Counted from the first letter of the stretch, positions 1 through 5,864 are shown. The stretch is 17,117 nt of DNA from JBBRGK01 sp036741355 (GCA_036741355.1 DAINSK010000056.1:1-17117); one strand, 5' to 3'. The notes: generated by a model not told the origin, from the letters alone. A program made the numbers and translations.

Positions 1-1
1 G

Positions 2-547
2 CAGGCCGACGCTGGCTACGCGGTGCAGGCGGGGCAGGTGCGCTGTCCGCGCGGTGCGACGGGCGGCCAGGTTGCGTGGTCGCCGGACGGCAAGTACCTC
101 GCGTTCACCAACCGGCTGCAGGGACGTGGCGACGAGTCGCAACTATCGGTCGGGCTGCCGCTGCAGATCCTCGATCCGCGCTCGGCGACCGCCTACCCGC
201 TGGTGTGGCCGTTACGCGGCGACCGCAACATCATCGGCGTCGTCTGGTTACCCGACAGCCGCACCATGCGCATCGTCGAAGAAGTGCCGCGCGAGCTGAC
301 CGACACGTCGCTGCCCGACCGCGTCATCCGGCGCATCACCGTGGACGGATCGCGCTTGCCAATCACGGAGATGGCCGCCGACCGTCTGCTGGACGCGCGA
401 CCGCTGTTAATGCCGGGCGGAGTGCACGGCGAGTACACGCTGGCCACGGGCGCGCGCGGCGAGCTGTGGGTCGTCGCGATCGCCGCCCAGGACGCCCGCT
501 GGCAGCTCACCGACACCGCGGCGGGCGCGGCGGCGTGGGGGCCGTAG
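2..547 (+). CDS. WD40/TolB-like beta-propeller protein, C-terminal part
   Basis: The frame is open from the left edge of the window, so the true start lies outside; 181 codons remain before a TAG stop. The segment V-A-W-S-P-D-G-K-Y-L-A-F is a typical PD40/WD40-like blade motif, as in TolB C-terminal repeats, and a second weaker blade follows (V-V-W-L-P-D-S-R). Such propellers usually bind proteins or peptides outside the cytoplasm, but the N-terminus that would show a signal peptide is missing. The last roughly 60 residues lose the blade pattern and end A-A-W-G-P. A tight hairpin follows the stop directly. Fold assignment is fairly sure; the specific role is unknown. Confidence 0.7.
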   Translation, partial: QADAGYAVQAGQVRCPRGATGGQVAWSPDGKYLAFTNRLQGRGDESQLSVGLPLQILDPRSATAYPLVWPLRGDRNIIGVVWLPDSRTMRIVEEVPRELTDTSLPDRVIRRITVDGSRLPITEMAADRLLDARPLLMPGGVHGEYTLATGARGELWVVAIAAQDARWQLTDTAAGAAAWGP

Positions 548-562
548 CGCGGCTTCGCCGCG
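548..562 (+). terminator. Hairpin right after the beta-propeller stop codon
   Basis: A 6-bp perfect stem (CGCGGC / GCCGCG) with a TTC loop starts on the first base after the TAG stop. No T-run follows, so it would be an atypical intrinsic terminator or an mRNA 3'-end stabiliser. Confidence 0.35.
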
Positions 563-586
563 GGCCTTACCCCCGGCGCCGAGAGA

Positions 587-660
587 CCTAACCCCCGGCC
601 CCTTCCCTTACCCCTACGCCTAAGCCGGTACGCGGGTACTGGAACGGAGGGAAGGGGAGC
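587..660. repeat. Dispersed G/C-rich inverted repeat, copy 1
   Basis: The unit begins CCTAACCCCCGGCCCCTTCC and contains perfect 10-bp arms, CCCCTTCCCT at 599-608 and AGGGAAGGGG at 648-657, with a 39-base middle. Related units occur at 2154-2190, 7831-7880 and, inverted, at 7961-8010. They sit only between genes. They look like a small non-coding repeat family of the kind seen in many Chloroflexota genomes. Confidence 0.6.
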
Positions 661-718
661 TTGAAGACGGAGGTGCGGCGGTGGAACAAGCACCTGATGA
701 CCGTCGCGAACTGGTAGC

Positions 719-965
719 TCAGCCCGGCAGTCGGCCCACACACTGTACAGACCGGAGACATGGGTGACACATTCGCGGCATGCTGAACCGGATGAGGAGG
801 TGCGGCATGCCTTGGTCGGAGGTGGCGCTCAGGTGCTCCCGGAACCACGCTGCCAGCGTTTCTTCTGCCTCCGCCAAGGCTACCGAAAGGGTCGGCGCCG
901 AGCCGCCGCCTTCCCAGGCCATCCCACCGGCAACCGACGCTCGGATGAGCGACGCACACTCCTAA
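719..965 (-). pseudogene. Decayed small hypothetical ORF, possibly cut by an IS end
   Basis: On the minus strand the frame reads ...A-G-G-M-A-W-E-G-G-G-S-A-P-T-L, then an acidic helix A-L-A-E-A-E-E-T-L-A-A-W-F-R-E-H, and then changes character to a Cys/Arg/Pro-rich tail that coincides with the IS-like sequence. The W-E-G...E-A-L-A-E-A-E...A-W-F-R-E-H part resembles small hypothetical proteins of high-GC bacteria. No ribosome binding site or convincing start is visible. I read this as a fragment whose 3' part was replaced by mobile-element sequence. No function can be assigned. Confidence 0.28.
744..770. mobile_element. Possible IS481/IS3-like terminus remnant
   Basis: The string TGTACAGACCGGAGACATGG followed by GTGACAC resembles, from memory, the terminal or upstream sequence of IS481-type elements (reverse reading TGTCACCCATGTCTCCGGTC). 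There is no transposase frame and no second end nearby, so at most this is a relic. Confidence 0.3.
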
Positions 966-1118
966 CCAGATGATGCCGGCCCTCCCTCAATTTCGGTGAG
1001 AGCCAGTCCGTAGACACTTTCCGACGGCCCACGACCAGTGTCAATCGGAGAGCGCTCGTTGCTCGCCGACGCCCTGTCGTCCCCGTCGTGGTGGTTCCGG
1101 TGTGAATCGAGGCCGCCG

Positions 1119-1694
1119 TTAGGGCGCGGTGTAGATCAGGTTCCCGTCGCCATCGCAGACGTCGAGCCCGTAGGAGGCATCGGTACGTTGATGGAGCGTC
1201 GCGCGGGCGCGGCACGAAGTGGCTGGGTCTGGCCCCTGGGGGCCGCTCTCGCCGAAGAGCTCCACGAATGGGGTGCCAAGTTTGTACCCGGCGCTCGTCC
1301 GGACCTTCCCGTTGGCGTCATAGACAAACATCGCACTTAACCCTGCCAGGGGACCATCAGCGGTATAAAACAGTTGGGTTCGCACCTTGCCGTCGGTGTC
1401 AAGGACATTCACGGTACCACTGCCGCCTATCGCAACGCGGGGCCGGCCTGCAGCATCGAACACCGTGAGATTGCCGTTTCCTGTCGGCCCGGGGCCCAGC
1501 TTCGCGAGCACTGTGCCATCCGTGCCGACGAGCGTGAACGAGGTGGCCCGCACATCACCCTCTTGTGCCGGCTGGGCTGCCGTCTGCCGCGGCCCGAAAA
1601 CGCGCGTGGCCAACACGGTAAGCGCGACGATGCCGACGACCATGGCAGCTTTGACCAGAGTGCGGCGAATGACGGCGAAGTTCAGCCGGAACAT
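1119..1694 (-). CDS. Signal-anchored protein with D-x-D/A-G repeats
   Basis: 191 aa. I chose the ATG at 1694 over the longer frame (open to 1775) because GGGAGGG lies six bases before it and a hydrophobic signal-anchor (about residues 12-34) then falls at the N-terminus. The rest, outside the membrane by inference, carries about five short repeats of a beta-strand plus turn: L-V-G-T-D-G-T-V, V-F-D-A-A-G-R-P, V-L-D-T-D-G-K-V, V-Y-D-A-N-G-K-V, V-C-D-G-D-G-N-L. Two Cys occur near the C-terminus. No enzymatic motif is visible. It is divergent from the small membrane protein at 1855. Family and function are unknown to me; it is probably a secreted or anchored beta-repeat protein. Confidence 0.72.
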   Translation of the reverse strand: MFRLNFAVIRRTLVKAAMVVGIVALTVLATRVFGPRQTAAQPAQEGDVRATSFTLVGTDGTVLAKLGPGPTGNGNLTVFDAAGRPRVAIGGSGTVNVLDTDGKVRTQLFYTADGPLAGLSAMFVYDANGKVRTSAGYKLGTPFVELFGESGPQGPDPATSCRARATLHQRTDASYGLDVCDGDGNLIYTAP

Positions 1695-1784
1695 GAGAAT
1701 CCCTCCCTGCAGAACGCGCCGGGGCCACCGCCTGGCGCTGTCACAATACTGCGCTGTTTTGGCCGAGAGGTCCAAGGTCAGCGT

Positions 1785-1812
1785 TTTCCAATGGCGTAAC
1801 GCTGGCTATAAT
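1785..1812 (+). promoter_or_regulatory. Sigma70-type promoter for the small membrane protein
   Basis: A perfect -10 box TATAAT (1807-1812) lies 16 bases after TTTCCA (1785-1790, four of six to consensus). A start near 1819 would leave a leader of about 36 nt before the ATG at 1855. Confidence 0.55.
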
Positions 1813-1854
1813 GCGTCAAGCTGGGTCGGCAGTCGTGGGGACGTGACTCTTTTC

Positions 1855-2124
1855 ATGCAAATGTTGCTGATCGTCCTCCTGGTCGCGTCGTTTCTGCTGG
1901 CGGCCGTGCCGATCGTGTGGCGTTTGCGGCGTGGGCGGGCGTTCTATACGCGGCAGACGGGGCGGGCACTGGGAACGGGACAGCTTGCGATCGGCGTGCT
2001 CTGGCTTCTGTGGGGAGCGGTGGACCTCGGTCAGCGCGGCAGGCGCGACGTGTCCGGCCTGTACGCTGTGGCTTTCGGGCTACTCTGGTGCTGGCAGGCC
2101 GTGCGACGGCTGGTGCGATCGTGA
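1855..2124 (+). CDS. Small membrane protein
   Basis: 89 aa. Three hydrophobic segments are visible at about residues 3-22, 42-58 and 68-85, separated by Arg-rich loops (W-R-L-R-R-G-R and Q-R-G-R-R-D), so the loops are probably cytoplasmic. The start ATG follows a promoter with TATAAT; the nearest purine-rich tract (GGGG, 1837-1840) is rather far upstream (about 14 nt). An upstream in-frame extension to 1387 is a shadow of the gene on the other strand. The C-terminus ends in a basic tail, R-R-L-V-R-S. I do not recognise the family. Confidence 0.6.
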   Translation: MQMLLIVLLVASFLLAAVPIVWRLRRGRAFYTRQTGRALGTGQLAIGVLWLLWGAVDLGQRGRRDVSGLYAVAFGLLWCWQAVRRLVRS

Positions 2125-2153
2125 GACGGCGGCAGCCGGGCCGGCGGCAGTCG

Positions 2154-2190
2154 GCCCTCACCCCTGGCCCCTCTCCCATGAGGGGAGCTC
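2154..2190. repeat. Dispersed G/C-rich repeat, copy 2 (partial)
   Basis: CCCTCACCCCTGGCCCCTCT followed by CCCATGAGGGGAG. It is the same family as the unit at 587-660 but shorter, with a compressed hairpin (CCCCT / AGGGG). It lies 30 bases after the small membrane protein stop. Confidence 0.5.
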
Positions 2191-2207
2191 GAGCAGGCAG
2201 CAATCGG

Positions 2208-2507
2208 CTATTTGAGCGGGTCCCAGGTGGTCAGGTCCTTATAGACGACCTGTTCCAGCTTGGCGTCTGCCGCCGTCGTTCCCGCGTCGACCGCGTCAAG
2301 GACGTCGTATCCATCATAGAGCTTCTTGGCGCCGGCATCGTTGTACACCACGCGCAGGAACGTGAACTCCACGGGCGCCGGGCCCGTCGGGTTCGTACCC
2401 GGCGCCGCTCTGGCCGAAGATGCTGCAGCCTGCTGGTTGGCGCCGCTGGACCCGGCGTTGAAGCGCTGATCGAAACCGGCTACACCGGCTACCTCATCGT
2501 CCCGCAA
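2208..2507 (-). CDS. Hypothetical protein, probably only its C-terminal part
   Basis: The frame is 99 codons, but only the C-terminal two thirds look like protein: P-V-E-F-T-F-L-R-V-V-Y-N-D-A-G-A-K-K-L-Y-D, followed by D-A-V-D-A-G and ending T-T-W-D-P-L-K. The N-terminal third overlaps, on the other strand, the recognisable retropepsin-like remnant, so the real gene is probably truncated around 2430. No convincing ribosome binding site precedes the GTG-type start. I do not recognise the family. It could be the surviving 3' end of a larger gene joined to the neighbouring remnant by a rearrangement. Confidence 0.35.
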   Translation of the reverse strand: MRDDEVAGVAGFDQRFNAGSSGANQQAAASSARAAPGTNPTGPAPVEFTFLRVVYNDAGAKKLYDGYDVLDAVDAGTTAADAKLEQVVYKDLTTWDPLK

Positions 2508-2780
2508 GGATCATTCGCCAACGGCGCAGCCCCCGAGTACCGTCTCAGGCTCCGGCTTGCTGACGGGTGAACGGTGTTTGCTCCTGCATACCGCGGTGTC
2601 CTGCGCCTTGGTGCCACCACGCTGCGACCCATTGCCATCACCGAGATGGGAGACGAAGCCATCATCGGCATGCAGGTGGTAAGCCGGTTTACGCTGACCA
2701 TTGACCACGGTCGCACGCACGCTCTCGAACCTGATCGGCAGCAAGCAGCGCGTAGCCGTTTTGCCGGGAAACGAAGATAA
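2436..2780 (+). pseudogene. Clan AA (retropepsin-like) aspartic protease remnant
   Basis: The frame reads V-E-A-L-I-E-T-G-Y-T-G-Y-L-I-V-P, then R-L-R-L-A-D-G, a TGA stop at 2568-2570, and continues in the same frame T-V-F-A-P-A-Y-R-G-V to I-I-G-M-Q-V-V-S-R-F-T-L-T-I-D. This matches the layout of small bacterial retropepsin-like proteins: the active-site D-T-G, a L-A-D-G turn, and the second L-L-G-M motif. Two lesions are visible: the catalytic Asp is Glu (GAA at 2472-2474), and the TGA splits the domain between the LADG turn and the next strand. The N-terminal strand expected before V-E-A-L is not recognisable. Family call fairly sure; loss of function inferred. Confidence 0.6.
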
Positions 2781-2797
2781 TGTCATGGCGTTCTGCC

Positions 2798-3283
2798 TCA
2801 GATAGGCTGTTCCAAATCCGTAAGGTGCTTCGACATAGCACCGGTGAGGGATGTGAACGCGGCTGTGAGTTCTTGCCCGGTGCTTGGAGTGGGGCCGAAT
2901 ATCAATGCCCCCGTGACCACGGCTTGCGCCTCAAAAATCCGACGTAGCACCCGCTGCGGGACCGACCCCTCGACGAAGGTCTCCTCCTCTAGGACTAATA
3001 GCGCCCTTACGCGTGAAAGTTGCTCGTCCAGGGCAGCCAAGTCGGGGCGGTTTTCAAAGCCGGAGCGCATGAAGTCGGCCACTATCACAAGGTATTCCCC
3101 GCGCAAGCGCTCGATGCGGCGGTCGCGCAGTGAGCGGGCGTCTTTCACCCGATCTGCTTCGACGGCAGCGTCGACCTGCAGCTTGGTCGTCCCCCTCGCG
3201 TAGCGCTGCGCGAACATCGCCGACCCGACCGAGCCGGCGATACCAACGATACCTACCGCACCGGTGACGAGGATCGCATCCAT
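2798..3283 (-). CDS. Membrane-anchored helical protein in the TIR operon
   Basis: 161 aa. AGGAG six bases before the ATG supports the start. Residues 3-27 are a Gly/Ala/Val-rich hydrophobic helix (V-T-G-A-V-G-I-V-G-I-A-G-S-V-G), followed by a strongly charged, probably alpha-helical cytoplasmic part (about 35-160) with patterns such as R-D-R-R-I-E-R-L-R-G-E-Y and A-A-L-D-E-Q-L-S-R-V-R-A-L-L-V-L-E-E-E. This layout (one N-terminal anchor plus helical body) is common in phage-defence and stress membrane proteins of unknown function. It lies on the same strand and downstream of the TIR gene, 224 bp away, so co-transcription is likely. No catalytic motif is seen; the family is not recognised. Confidence 0.7.
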   Translation of the reverse strand: MDAILVTGAVGIVGIAGSVGSAMFAQRYARGTTKLQVDAAVEADRVKDARSLRDRRIERLRGEYLVIVADFMRSGFENRPDLAALDEQLSRVRALLVLEEETFVEGSVPQRVLRRIFEAQAVVTGALIFGPTPSTGQELTAAFTSLTGAMSKHLTDLEQPI

Positions 3284-3412
3284 CTGGGGCTCCTGTAGCT
3301 GCCGACCGTAGTAGAGTACCTCTCGTACGACCCTCTGCGGTCCAGCGTCAGGGTCTGTATGGCAGCCCCCACACTGGGTCGATAGCCCCGGTACGCCCTG
3401 TGTCGGGGCGAG

Positions 3413-3511
3413 CTATAACAGGTAAATGGCGGCCAGATTCTGGACGACCGAGACCGCCGCAACGGTCACCGGGAGCGCTGAAGGCTAAGTGGCGATGCCG
3501 GACTGCATCAT
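3413..3511 (-). other. Short ORF overlapping the TIR stop, with an in-frame TAG before a hydrophobic helix
   Basis: An ATG at 3511 overlaps the TIR stop codon (ATGA), preceded by GGGGGA. It encodes only M-M-Q-S-G-I-A-T before TAG (3485-3487). Read on in frame, the codons give P-S-A-L-P-V-T-V-A-A-V-S-V-V-Q-N-L-A-A-I then Y-L-L and a stop: a clean single transmembrane-type helix of 23 residues. Either this was a roughly 31-residue membrane peptide now interrupted, or the helix is coincidence in 100 bases. Listed because the start overlap is typical of translational coupling. Confidence 0.25.
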
Positions 3512-4008
3512 GATTCCCCCGACTGCGCGCCAGTAACGACGAGTGCAGCCAGCGCGCCGATAGCGATGCCCAGAACGAGACTCTGTATCGCGGTGTCGAT
3601 GTTCTTCTTGACGCGCAGTTGACTGAGGCGCTCACTGAGCTGAACGCAGGCGTCGGCCGGGTTGTCGAAGTCGATCACGATGTATTCCGCATCGCCGAGC
3701 ATAGAGAGGCTCACGCTCGCGACTTGCAGCTCGCGGGAGAGGAGCGGAAGCACCGGCTTGTGGGCTCGAATCGCGTAGCCGATCTCCTGCTGCACGTACG
3801 CGCTGCTATATCCGTCGTGAGTCAGGAGCACCAACACTGCATCGGACCGATCAAGGTTCTCTTGAACCTTGTGCGCGATAGAACGTCCGGCTTGGTTGTC
3901 ATGCTCAGCAAGGTACAGCGAGACGCGGGCGTGTTCGGCTACGCTGCGGACGTGCGCGATCAGCTCGGTATCGCGGCTGCTGTGGCTAACGAAGACCGTG
4001 TATGGCAT
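3508..4008 (-). CDS. TIR-domain protein with C-terminal membrane anchor
   Basis: 166 aa. The N-terminus M-P-Y-T-V-F-V-S-H-S-S-R-D is TIR box 1. The helix Y-V-Q-Q-E-I-G-Y-A-I, with Glu75 in the position of the catalytic Glu of NAD-cleaving bacterial TIRs, and K-P-V-L-P-L-L follow as expected. The TIR domain spans about residues 2-132. A basic stretch (R-V-K-K) then precedes one hydrophobic helix (about 142-160, I-Q-S-L-V-L-G-I-A-I-G-A-L-A-A-L-V-V), which would anchor the domain on the cytoplasmic side. Bacterial TIRs act in phage defence by degrading NAD+ or making cyclic ADP-ribose signals; whether this one is enzymatic is inferred from Glu75 only. It is followed on the same strand by another membrane-anchored protein. 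A weak AGAG lies before the ATG. The domain call is firm. Confidence 0.85.
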   Translation of the reverse strand: MPYTVFVSHSSRDTELIAHVRSVAEHARVSLYLAEHDNQAGRSIAHKVQENLDRSDAVLVLLTHDGYSSAYVQQEIGYAIRAHKPVLPLLSRELQVASVSLSMLGDAEYIVIDFDNPADACVQLSERLSQLRVKKNIDTAIQSLVLGIAIGALAALVVTGAQSGES

Positions 4009-4029
4009 CGTCTTCTCTGCCAGTCTGAT

Positions 4030-4206
4030 CTACTGCAGTTGCTCGCGTCGGTCAAAGTCCTTACTGGACCCTGACAGTACCACGCGCGCATCCCGTCTTG
4101 CTTCGGCTACGACCTGAACGTCAAGGCCGACTGCATCCACCAAACGGCGAAAGCACTCATTGCTGGCGCCTACCAAGGGGAACGATGGTTCGGTGAACCG
4201 TCGGCT
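4030..4206 (-). CDS. Short hypothetical ORF immediately upstream of the TIR gene
   Basis: The stretch between two in-frame stops reads ...E-P-S-F-P-L-V-G-A-S-N-E-C-F-R-R-L-V-D-A and then V-V-A-E-A-R-R-D-A-R-V-V-L-S-G. Its amphipathic helix pattern and codon use look like protein. The only start codon near the beginning is TTG at 4176; there is no good ribosome binding site. It is in the same reading frame as the 4207-4479 ORF upstream, separated only by the TGA at 4207-4209, so it may be a continuation cut off by a nonsense mutation or a separate roughly 48-residue gene. It ends 21 bases before the TIR ATG. Function unknown. Confidence 0.35.
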   Translation of the reverse strand, partial: SRRFTEPSFPLVGASNECFRRLVDAVGLDVQVVAEARRDARVVLSGSSKDFDRREQLQ

Positions 4207-4479
4207 TCAAATGTCCAAAGTGTAAGTCCAGCGAACAAATGGTTGCTTCGCCAAGTAGTTCACAAGGTCGCGAGTCCCATAGAAGCGCAGGCTGCCGGCT
4301 TCCGAGAATGCCAAGGCGGATTTCTCAACCCGAAGGCCGGTCAACCGAGCACGCGCAGTCAGGTCGGCGAGTACCCTGGCTCGCTCACTGTCAGTGCCCA
4401 CGCGGGCGTTGGCGTCGAAAATGGCACAGTTTATCCCCTGAATTCGGACATGGGCGAGGTTGATTTTCACGGCTAACAC
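4207..4479 (-). CDS. Hypothetical protein, small-gene run upstream of TIR
   Basis: 90 aa from a GTG at 4479 (a second GTG three codons on is possible; AGG in CAGGACC lies about 12 bases upstream). The sequence is convincingly protein-like: V-K-I-N-L-A-H-V-R-I-Q-G-I-N-C-A-I-F-D-A, then R-A-R-V-L-A-D-L-T-A-R-A-R-L-T-G-L-R-V, then G-S-L-R-F-Y-G-T-R-D-L-V-N-Y-L-A-K and a C-terminal R-W-T-Y-T-L-D-I. This suggests a compact alpha/beta fold with a first strand, a helix pair and a beta hairpin. I do not recognise it. Its frame is continuous, across a TAG at 4534-4536, with the 4534-4689 ORF, so the two may once have been one protein. Confidence 0.5.
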   Translation of the reverse strand: MLAVKINLAHVRIQGINCAIFDANARVGTDSERARVLADLTARARLTGLRVEKSALAFSEAGSLRFYGTRDLVNYLAKQPFVRWTYTLDI

Positions 4480-4533
4480 CCCAATCAGGTCCTGACCTTC
4501 GGCGTCGGCGACAGTGCCGCGCTCTGCCAGGCG

Positions 4534-4689
4534 CTACTTCTTCGTGGTCCCATTTGACCTTTGCGGCTTTCCCGCGTCCGAACGTTTGGCCCGCCAGGAG
4601 CCATCGGCGTTGCGACTCCGTGGTTGGCTGCCGCCGCCGCGACTCGAAACATATGGCCCCTGCCGGGGACCAGCTCGTCGGTCTGCCAT
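4534..4689 (-). CDS. Small basic protein, possibly a truncated DUF2188-like protein
   Basis: 51 aa, starting at an ATG with AAGGA seven bases upstream. It is Arg/Lys/Gly/Ser rich: G-P-Y-V-S-S-R-G-G-G-S, then D-G-S-W-R-A-K-R-S-D-A-G-K and T-T-K-K before TAG. DUF2188-type proteins have a similar opening (strand, D-G-x-W-x-V-K, then T-K-x-E-A...) and go on to a helix and a strand. Here the codons after the TAG read R-L-A-E-R-G-T-V-A-D-A-E-G-Q-D-L-I, which fits that missing half. So the TAG may be a nonsense mutation. The similarity is from memory and not certain. First gene of the minus-strand run that leads to the TIR gene. Confidence 0.45.
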   Translation of the reverse strand: MADRRAGPRQGPYVSSRGGGSQPRSRNADGSWRAKRSDAGKPQRSNGTTKK

Positions 4690-4758
4690 CGGCTTTTCCT
4701 TACTCGGCCGTCTCCCCGGCCGCCGCGCCTGTTGCACCAGTGATATAGTGTCCTAGAG

Positions 4759-4788
4759 ATTGTACAGCCGATGTTCTCAGTAGCGCAA
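4759..4788 (-). promoter_or_regulatory. Possible minus-strand promoter of the small-gene/TIR run
   Basis: Read on the minus strand: TTGCGC (4788-4783), 18 bases, TACAAT (4764-4759, five of six to consensus). It overlaps the divergent promoter of the XRE gene (4774-4802), so a repressor bound here could control both. An imperfect dyad TGTT-N11-AACA lies between them (4772-4790). Confidence 0.4.
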
Positions 4789-4802
4789 CAGTGTCTTATA
4801 AC
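4774..4802 (+). promoter_or_regulatory. Promoter of the XRE-ImmA operon
   Basis: TTCTCA (4774-4779), 17 bases, TATAAC (4797-4802, five of six). Transcription would start near 4809, downstream of the GTG at 4791, which rules out that longer start and favours the ATG at 4830. The 9-mer AGTGTC(C/T)TA occurs twice nearby (4747 and 4790), a possible repeated operator. Confidence 0.5.
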
Positions 4803-4829
4803 AGCAACACCACCGGGCGAGGGCTCACA

Positions 4830-5228
4830 ATGGCGGGCGACATCAACGTGCGGGAGCTGGCCGCGCTCGTTCGCAGCAAACGGGGCTTGCGCGGCCTACG
4901 AGCGACCGCGCAAGAAATTGGCATCAGCGCTGCCACTCTGTCCCGTGTGGAGCAGGCAAAGACACCCGACCTTGAGACACTAACGGCACTCTGCCGTTGG
5001 CTTGGCGTTTCGCAAGATAGCTTCATCCTCGGCGAGCGAGGTGAAGACCCAACGGACAGCCTGGCGATGCCGCATCCTCCGGGAATGAGTACGCCGGAGG
5101 TCATTGCAGCTCATCTGCGGGCCGATAAGGACCTTCCTTCGGAGGCTGCGGATACGCTTGCCGCAATGATTCAGCTGACCTACGAGGCCGTTATCCGAGG
5201 GGAGATAGGCAAGCGTAAGCCGCAGTGA
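4830..5228 (+). CDS. XRE-family helix-turn-helix repressor
   Basis: 132 aa. ATG at 4830 chosen because GAGGG lies six bases upstream and the predicted promoter ends just before it. Residues about 8-65 form an XRE/Cro HTH: E-L-A-A-L-V-R-S-K-R, the turn A-Q-E-I-G-I-S-A-A-T-L-S-R-V-E, and L-E-T-L-T-A-L-C-R-W-L-G-V. The C-terminal half (T-P-E-V-I-A-A-H-L-R-A-D-K, then a helix T-L-A-A-M-I-Q-L-T-Y-E-A-V) is probably a dimerisation or protease-sensing region. It is followed nine bases later by an ImmA/IrrE-type gene, the classic repressor plus anti-repressor protease pairing, and stands divergent from the small-gene/TIR run. It likely represses its own promoter and perhaps the divergent one. Confidence 0.85.
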   Translation: MAGDINVRELAALVRSKRGLRGLRATAQEIGISAATLSRVEQAKTPDLETLTALCRWLGVSQDSFILGERGEDPTDSLAMPHPPGMSTPEVIAAHLRADKDLPSEAADTLAAMIQLTYEAVIRGEIGKRKPQ

Positions 5229-5237
5229 GGCAGTGGA

Positions 5238-5797
5238 GTGCGGGCAGATTTCTGGGAATTGGCCGAGCGTCAAGCAATTTCGTATCGGAATGCGGTACGT
5301 CTGAAGGCATACTCACCGCTTCCGGCTCGCACCCTTGCGAGCCACTTGGACATCACTATCCTTCGGCCAGAGAACGTCCCAGGTATCACCGACGACATGC
5401 TGCGTCGCCTCCTCCGCACGTATAGGTCCGTCTGGTCAGCGTTTGCTTTGCCCTTCGATGAGTGCACCATCATCATTCACAACACGACGCACAGGCCAGG
5501 GCGCCAGGAGACTAATCTGATGCACGAGTGGCGCACGTGTTGTGCAAGCACCGGCCGGTCGTGGTCTTGCCGACGGCGCGGTTCCCGTTTCCGACCCGAG
5601 GCTTCGACCGAGAATGCGAACGCGAAGCTACCGCCCTCGGGTCGTGCCTACTCTTGCCGCGGCCGGCCCTGGAGTGGGCGCTCCAGCGCCGCATGCCAGA
5701 GCAGGAGATTCTGGGTTTGTATTGCATCAGCCGACCGATGCTGCAGTGGCGGCTGCACCAAACTGGTCTCTGGGCTCAAGCCGCCCCCCTGAATTAG
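5238..5797 (+). pseudogene. ImmA/IrrE-family metallopeptidase with a frameshift in its HExxH motif
   Basis: The GTG at 5238 has GAGG eight bases upstream. The first frame gives F-W-E-L-A-E-R-Q, A-S-H-L-D-I-T-I, then C-T-I-I-I-H-N-T-T-H-R-P-G-R-Q-E-T-N-L-M and H-E. It then has to jump by one base, after 5528, to continue A-H-V-L-C-K-H-R-P and, later, E-C-E-R-E-A-T-A-L-G-S-C-L-L-L-P and a tail I-S-R-P-M-L-Q-W-R-L-H. Restoring one base gives H-E-x-A-H, the zinc motif, with the E-x-E-A...L-L-x-P helix in the expected place; total length is then about 187 aa, normal for this family. So the gene is complete except for a single missing base at the active site. Such proteases cleave or inactivate the partner XRE repressor. 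Confidence 0.8.
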
Positions 5798-5827
5798 CAC
5801 GTGACCGGGACCCGCTGGTTGGCGGCT

Positions 5828-5833
5828 TATAAT
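5828..5833 (+). promoter_or_regulatory. -10 box TATAAT upstream of mod
   Basis: A perfect TATAAT lies 31 bases before the mod ATG. No good -35 stands at normal spacing (GTGACC at 5801-5806 is 21 bases away), so mod may have a weak or activator-dependent promoter of its own in addition to read-through from the XRE operon. Confidence 0.35.
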
Positions 5834-5864
5834 CCCGAAAGATTTCTGCTGCACGGAGTCGGAC

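Larger units (their letters stand above)
661..1118. other. Gene-poor debris region
   Basis: Between the repeat and the next confident gene I see no intact gene. The stretch holds the tail of a degenerate minus-strand frame (to about 965) and an IS-end-like sequence at 744-770, both listed separately. From about 966 to 1118 I recognise nothing beyond ordinary high-GC sequence. Confidence 0.5.

Noticed and set aside
1387..1854. Long + frame running into the small membrane protein
   Set aside because: Its first part is the antisense of the anchored repeat protein; codon character and promoter position put the real start at 1855.
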